DNA of 8,580 nt, taken from assembly GCA_947174965.1 (NCBI GenBank), contig CAMWKY010000074.1, positions 1-8,580 on the forward strand, read 5' to 3'. The translations under genes and the position numbers were made by a program. Shown here piece by piece: positions 6,202 to 8,580 of the stretch. Position 1 is the stretch's first letter. Every line of letters begins with the position of its first letter. The notes beneath the pieces were generated by a model that ran no database searches, was not told where the DNA came from, and was given only the letters and a program-made list of their open reading frames with translations. The DNA is from an uncultured Ruminococcus sp. (GTDB lineage Bacteria; Bacillota; Clostridia; Oscillospirales; Ruminococcaceae).

Positions 6202-6235
6202 GTATAATTAGTGCGTACTAACAAAAATAAATAAA

Positions 6236-6262
6236 AAAATCCTTGCTTTAAGGCAGGATTTT
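6236..6262 (-). terminator. Terminator of the small-gene cluster
   Basis: Eight-base arms (6236-6243 and 6255-6262) with further GC pairing inside and a short loop; on minus it is followed by a run of T. It begins a few bases after the stop of the last small gene at 6267 and insulates the oxidoreductase operon from it. Confidence 0.85.
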
Positions 6263-6266
6263 CTTA

Positions 6267-6710
6267 TTATGATTCCTCAAAAAAATCAAGCATTTGTTCA
6301 ATTTGCTTTCTTGCATCAGCTTCTCCGCAATAGTCATATATATCATCTATATGACCCAAATAAAAGAACGGACAATCAAAAACATCAATAATATCAGGCA
6401 AATTTCTATACAGCCAACAGCACTTGTCTATGAAAGTTTCAATGGTGAATCTGTTATCAGTATAAATTTTTTTCATTTCTGCAAAAAGAATCTTTCCAAA
6501 AGTATTAATGTCAAACTTTGCATTTGTGCGTAAAAAATACCCGTAAAGCACCCCGAATGATTTGTTGTAACTTCCCGAACATAATTCCAATTCTGCCAGT
6601 AATTCATTATAAGGACTTTCAAGAAAAAGTCTGTCAAGATAATCATTGTATTGCTGTTCTGTTACAAAATCCAATGCCCATAAATAAGCATAGGCATATA
6701 ATTTCTCCAT
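6267..6710 (-). CDS. Hypothetical acidic protein, last gene of the small cluster
   Basis: I do not recognise this 147-residue protein. It is strongly acidic (about 26 Asp/Glu against 13 Lys/Arg), rich in Tyr, Phe and Leu, and looks largely helical, with no signal peptide or membrane segment. A CC pair and two further Cys lie in the second half. The start is placed at ATG 6710, since GAGG lies six bases upstream; the in-frame ATG at 6722 has no ribosome site and would add four residues. It follows the DUF2716-like gene by 15 bases and ends at a terminator. Size, charge and company resemble bacterial immunity proteins, but that is inference from context only. Confidence 0.8.
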   Translation of the reverse strand: MEKLYAYAYLWALDFVTEQQYNDYLDRLFLESPYNELLAELELCSGSYNKSFGVLYGYFLRTNAKFDINTFGKILFAEMKKIYTDNRFTIETFIDKCCWLYRNLPDIIDVFDCPFFYLGHIDDIYDYCGEADARKQIEQMLDFFEES

Positions 6711-6725
6711 GCTTTGCCTCATTTC

Positions 6726-7238
6726 TTAATTGATTAATAGTTGATTTTTTATAATCTCAAACTTGTCAATCAGACTTTCTCCGACAACATATATTTTCTT
6801 TTTCCAAGGATTCCCAAAAAGACCATACTTGAAATCCATTGCAGTAAAGGCATAGTAATCACCATCAGGATAATATGACGGAAAATATACATTGCAGTTT
6901 CTCTCTGTATCTTCCCAGAATGTATTAAGCAGTATATTTTCATTTGGATTGTACACAAAACAGTCATGATTCCAGTCAAGTGCATACAAATCATTACTGC
7001 TCAACGCTATAAAAGCTTCATTTATTAAAGATTCCTGATTTTCGTTCCATAAACAATCAGGCAAATCATAGACCTTATATGGAATGCTTGTATTAAATGC
7101 CCTGTTTATATCGGGATAACTGAAAACACGTTCAATCTCTGTCCATATTTTATTATATTCTTCACTTGATACTATTACTTTCATAATGGTGCATCTACTT
7201 TCCATGCAGGTATCAGAATTTTCTTGTAAAATTTTCAT
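6726..7238 (-). CDS. DUF2716-like protein
   Basis: The region from about residue 19 to 166 resembles the DUF2716 family: an N-terminal EEYNKIW segment, YALDWNHDCFVYNP in the middle, then YPDGDYYAFTAMDFKYGLFGNPWKKKIYVVGESLI near the end (family proteins read similarly, with a PDGDYY and a G-PW motif). The function of DUF2716 is not established. No signal peptide or membrane segment is seen. The start is uncertain: ATG 7238 overlaps the previous gene by 26 bases, ATG 7205 lies just past that gene's stop, and ATG 7184 best fits the family N-terminus; none has a clear ribosome site. Translation may depend on coupling to the upstream gene. The family call rests on remembered motifs, not on a search. 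Confidence 0.75.
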   Translation of the reverse strand: MKILQENSDTCMESRCTIMKVIVSSEEYNKIWTEIERVFSYPDINRAFNTSIPYKVYDLPDCLWNENQESLINEAFIALSSNDLYALDWNHDCFVYNPNENILLNTFWEDTERNCNVYFPSYYPDGDYYAFTAMDFKYGLFGNPWKKKIYVVGESLIDKFEIIKNQLLIN

Positions 7239-7500
7239 AAAACTTTATTTCATCATCTTCTGTTGTATCGGTGTCAATAAAACATTGCAGTTCTGACTGA
7301 ATTTCATTATAAATTTTTTGATAATCAGAACCGCAGAATACAGTATGAACCATTGCACCGTATACACCGCAGGTTATAGCATAATATTCAGCGCATTTTT
7401 CAAGTGTAATTCTGCATTGATTTTTATATTCTTCATCAAGAATAATTACACCGTTTTCAGAACCTTTTTCACCGATATTATCCAACAAATTATTCCACAT
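7213..7500 (-). CDS. Small acidic hypothetical protein
   Basis: A 95-residue protein I cannot assign. It is acidic (about 18 Asp/Glu to 8 Lys/Arg) with no membrane segment; the centre (YYAITCGVYGAMVHTVF) is its most hydrophobic part and may be the core of an alpha/beta fold. I start it at ATG 7500: AGAGG lies nine bases upstream, inside the end of the previous gene. An in-frame TTG at 7521 overlaps that gene and would add seven residues. The gap to the previous stop is four bases and the next ATG candidate overlaps its end, so it sits in a tightly coupled operon. An immunity-type role is possible but unproven. Confidence 0.75.
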   Translation of the reverse strand: MWNNLLDNIGEKGSENGVIILDEEYKNQCRITLEKCAEYYAITCGVYGAMVHTVFCGSDYQKIYNEIQSELQCFIDTDTTEDDEIKFYENFTRKF

Positions 7501-7504
7501 TAAT

Positions 7505-7975
7505 TTATTCCTCTTTTTCAATGGTCTTACTGTTGACCACTATATGAAATACAGAAAATTCTGACCTGTCATCAATATTTTGTCTATAATCAGGATTTTT
7601 TTTAATCAAACGAAACTGTTCTGTTTCGTCATCATAGTGATTATATCCGTTTGCGATAAATATTTCTATTAAAACACCATTATCCAACTGTATTTTTACA
7701 TCATTCAGTTGATTTATTTCTGCTGAAATTACACGACCACCGACAATCTGGTTGCAGAATTTGTCTTTGAAAAACCATTCATCATTATTTTTGCAATTTT
7801 CCCCGTCCCAAGTCTGATAATCCAGAGTTGTAAAAAGAATATCATTATTTTTTACTATTCTTGTAAGACATAATGAATGAATAATATATTGTCCGAAATC
7901 AAACATCATCATTTCGCAAGCTAAATTAAATTCCGTAAGCGTGCAGTCAATGATTTCTGATATACATTTTTTCAA
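7505..7975 (-). CDS. Hypothetical acidic protein, first gene of the small cluster
   Basis: An unassigned 156-residue protein, acidic (about 27 Asp/Glu to 16 Lys/Arg), with no signal peptide or membrane helix. Short aromatic- and Asp-rich segments (TTLDYQTWDGE, NNDEWFF) and a beta-rich second half (VKIQLDNGVLIEIFI) suggest a small alpha/beta domain. The start is the weak point: the first standard codon is TTG 7975, with no ribosome site at normal distance, while GAGGGTG on minus lies about 19 bases further up, where only ATT codons are in frame. Three consecutive ATG codons at residues 22-24 are another option but lack a site. It opens the cluster 72 bases after tRNA-Asn, with no convincing promoter between. 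Confidence 0.7.
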   Translation of the reverse strand: MKKCISEIIDCTLTEFNLACEMMMFDFGQYIIHSLCLTRIVKNNDILFTTLDYQTWDGENCKNNDEWFFKDKFCNQIVGGRVISAEINQLNDVKIQLDNGVLIEIFIANGYNHYDDETEQFRLIKKNPDYRQNIDDRSEFSVFHIVVNSKTIEKEE

Positions 7976-8014
7976 TTGATTGTTAATAATTAATCACCCT
8001 CATATTAATATAAA

Positions 8015-8045
8015 AAAATCCGCTCTGCAACTGAGAACGGATTTT
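8015..8045 (-). terminator. Terminator of the tRNA-5S unit
   Basis: Eight-base arms AAAATCCG (8015-8022) and CGGATTTT (8038-8045), with three more pairs inside after one mismatch and a 7-base loop; a run of T follows on minus. It lies three bases past the CCA end of tRNA-Asn. Confidence 0.85.
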
Positions 8046-8047
8046 AA

Positions 8048-8123
8048 TGGCTCCCCCTGCCCGGCTCGAACGGGCGACAACTCGGTTAACAGCCGAGTGC
8101 TCTACCGACTGAGCTAAGGAGGA
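8048..8123 (-). tRNA. tRNA-Asn (anticodon GTT)
   Basis: 76 bases with encoded CCA. The acceptor stem TCCTCCT pairs with AGGGGGA (one U-G pair). The anticodon stem CTCGG/CCGAG closes the loop CTGTTAA, giving anticodon GTT. The T arm has GTTCGAG. It is the last RNA of the unit, about seven bases after 5S. Confidence 0.96.
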
Positions 8124-8130
8124 ATATAAA

Positions 8131-8247
<117 letters not shown>

Positions 8248-8254
8248 TATTATT

Positions 8255-8329
8255 TGGTGACTCGTACCAGAATCGAACTGGTGTTACCGGCGTGAGAGGC
8301 CGGTGTCTTAACCGCTTGACCAACGAGCC
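8255..8329 (-). tRNA. tRNA-Glu (anticodon CTC)
   Basis: 75 bases with encoded CCA. The acceptor GGCTCGT pairs with ACGAGTC (one G-U pair). The anticodon stem CCGGC/GCCGG closes the loop CTCTCAC, giving CTC, which reads GAG. It lies six bases after tRNA-Lys and about seven before 5S. Confidence 0.95.
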
Positions 8330-8335
8330 GGTTCT

Positions 8336-8411
8336 TGGTGCACCATCGGGGACTCGAACCCAGGACCCACTGATTAAGAGTCAGTTGCTCTACCGACTGA
8401 GCTAATGGTGC
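8336..8411 (-). tRNA. tRNA-Lys (anticodon CTT)
   Basis: 76 bases with encoded CCA. The acceptor GCACCAT pairs perfectly with ATGGTGC. The anticodon stem ACTGA/TCAGT closes the loop CTCTTAA, giving CTT, which reads AAG. It is the first gene after the promoter at 8431-8459. Confidence 0.96.
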
Positions 8412-8430
8412 ATATCAAATCACCTTTTAT

Positions 8431-8459
8431 ATTATATCACATAAACAAGAATTTGTCAA
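8431..8459 (-). promoter_or_regulatory. Consensus promoter for the tRNA-Lys/Glu-5S-tRNA-Asn unit
   Basis: On minus, TTGACA (8454-8459), exactly 17 bases, TATAAT (8431-8436): full consensus. A/T-rich tracts at about 8462-8493, just upstream of the -35, resemble an UP element as often seen at stable-RNA promoters. The expected start is near 8424, about 13 bases before mature tRNA-Lys. Confidence 0.85.
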
Positions 8460-8542
8460 GTGTTTTTTAAAAAATTTTTAAAGAAATTTCAAAAACTGAA
8501 TCAAAGCAATTTCTGCACTTAATCAAAACTCACATGAACCAA

Positions 8543-8580
8543 AGGAAAAGCCCTCGACCGATTAGTATTCCCTGGCTTAA
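8543..8580 (-). rRNA. rrl: 23S ribosomal RNA, 3' end (partial)
   Basis: The minus strand reads AGGGAATACTAATCGGTCGA then GGGCTTTTCC, matching the conserved 3' end of firmicute 23S rRNA (ACTAAT-GGTCGAGG-CTT). The rest lies beyond the right edge. The exact 3' end is approximate, by analogy with related genes. Confidence 0.88.

Noticed and set aside
7976..8123. tRNA-Asn as integration site of a mobile element
   Set aside because: I saw no second copy of the tRNA 3' end, no integrase and no insertion-sequence ends in the window.
8462..8520. A terminator directly after 23S rRNA
   Set aside because: The A/T runs here form only weak AT pairing without a GC stem; they fit an UP element better.

Overview
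The window suggests a low-GC Gram-positive anaerobe of the Clostridia, most like Ruminococcus or a relative in the Oscillospiraceae. The grounds are AT-rich DNA with strong Shine-Dalgarno sites, consensus SigA promoters, a cytosolic BspA-type leucine-rich-repeat protein, a ferredoxin-linked 2-oxoacid oxidoreductase operon and CCA-encoding tRNAs beside rRNA genes. The genus is inference from gene content. Nearly everything is on the minus strand; only the leucine-rich-repeat gene is on plus.

Left part (1-2860): the promoter and start codon of a gene leaving the window at the left; a terminator; an ECF sigma factor with its membrane-anchored zinc-finger anti-sigma factor in a two-gene operon (read from 1756 to 127); then a leucine-rich-repeat gene on plus (1900-2823). 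The sigma operon and the repeat gene are driven by divergent SigA-type promoters whose -35 boxes lie back to back. A second, ECF-type promoter sits just upstream of the sigma gene, which suggests autoregulation. A bidirectional terminator (2827-2859) closes the repeat gene and the operon facing it.

Middle (2866-6201): one minus-strand operon encoding a P-loop ATPase of the MinD/CobQ type, a two-cluster ferredoxin subunit, and the alpha, beta and gamma subunits of a 2-oxoacid:ferredoxin oxidoreductase (VOR/KOR class). All catalytic motifs are present. Two subunit junctions are TAATG overlaps, and the ferredoxin and alpha genes probably start at TTG. In a rumen- or gut-type Ruminococcus such an enzyme could make branched-chain amino acid precursors by reductive carboxylation of branched-chain acyl-CoA, or break them down; the substrate cannot be read from the sequence.

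Right-middle (6236-7975): a terminator and four small, acidic, tightly packed genes, one recognisable as DUF2716-like and three unassigned. They look like a stack of orphan immunity-type genes, but no toxin is in view.

Right end (8015-8580): a stable-RNA region read on minus. The 3' end of 23S rRNA is followed by a consensus promoter with an A/T-rich upstream region, then tRNA-Lys(CTT), tRNA-Glu(CTC), 5S rRNA and tRNA-Asn(GTT), packed 5-8 bases apart, and a terminator. The 5S gene thus sits between tRNAs and appears to have its own promoter, separate from 16S-23S.
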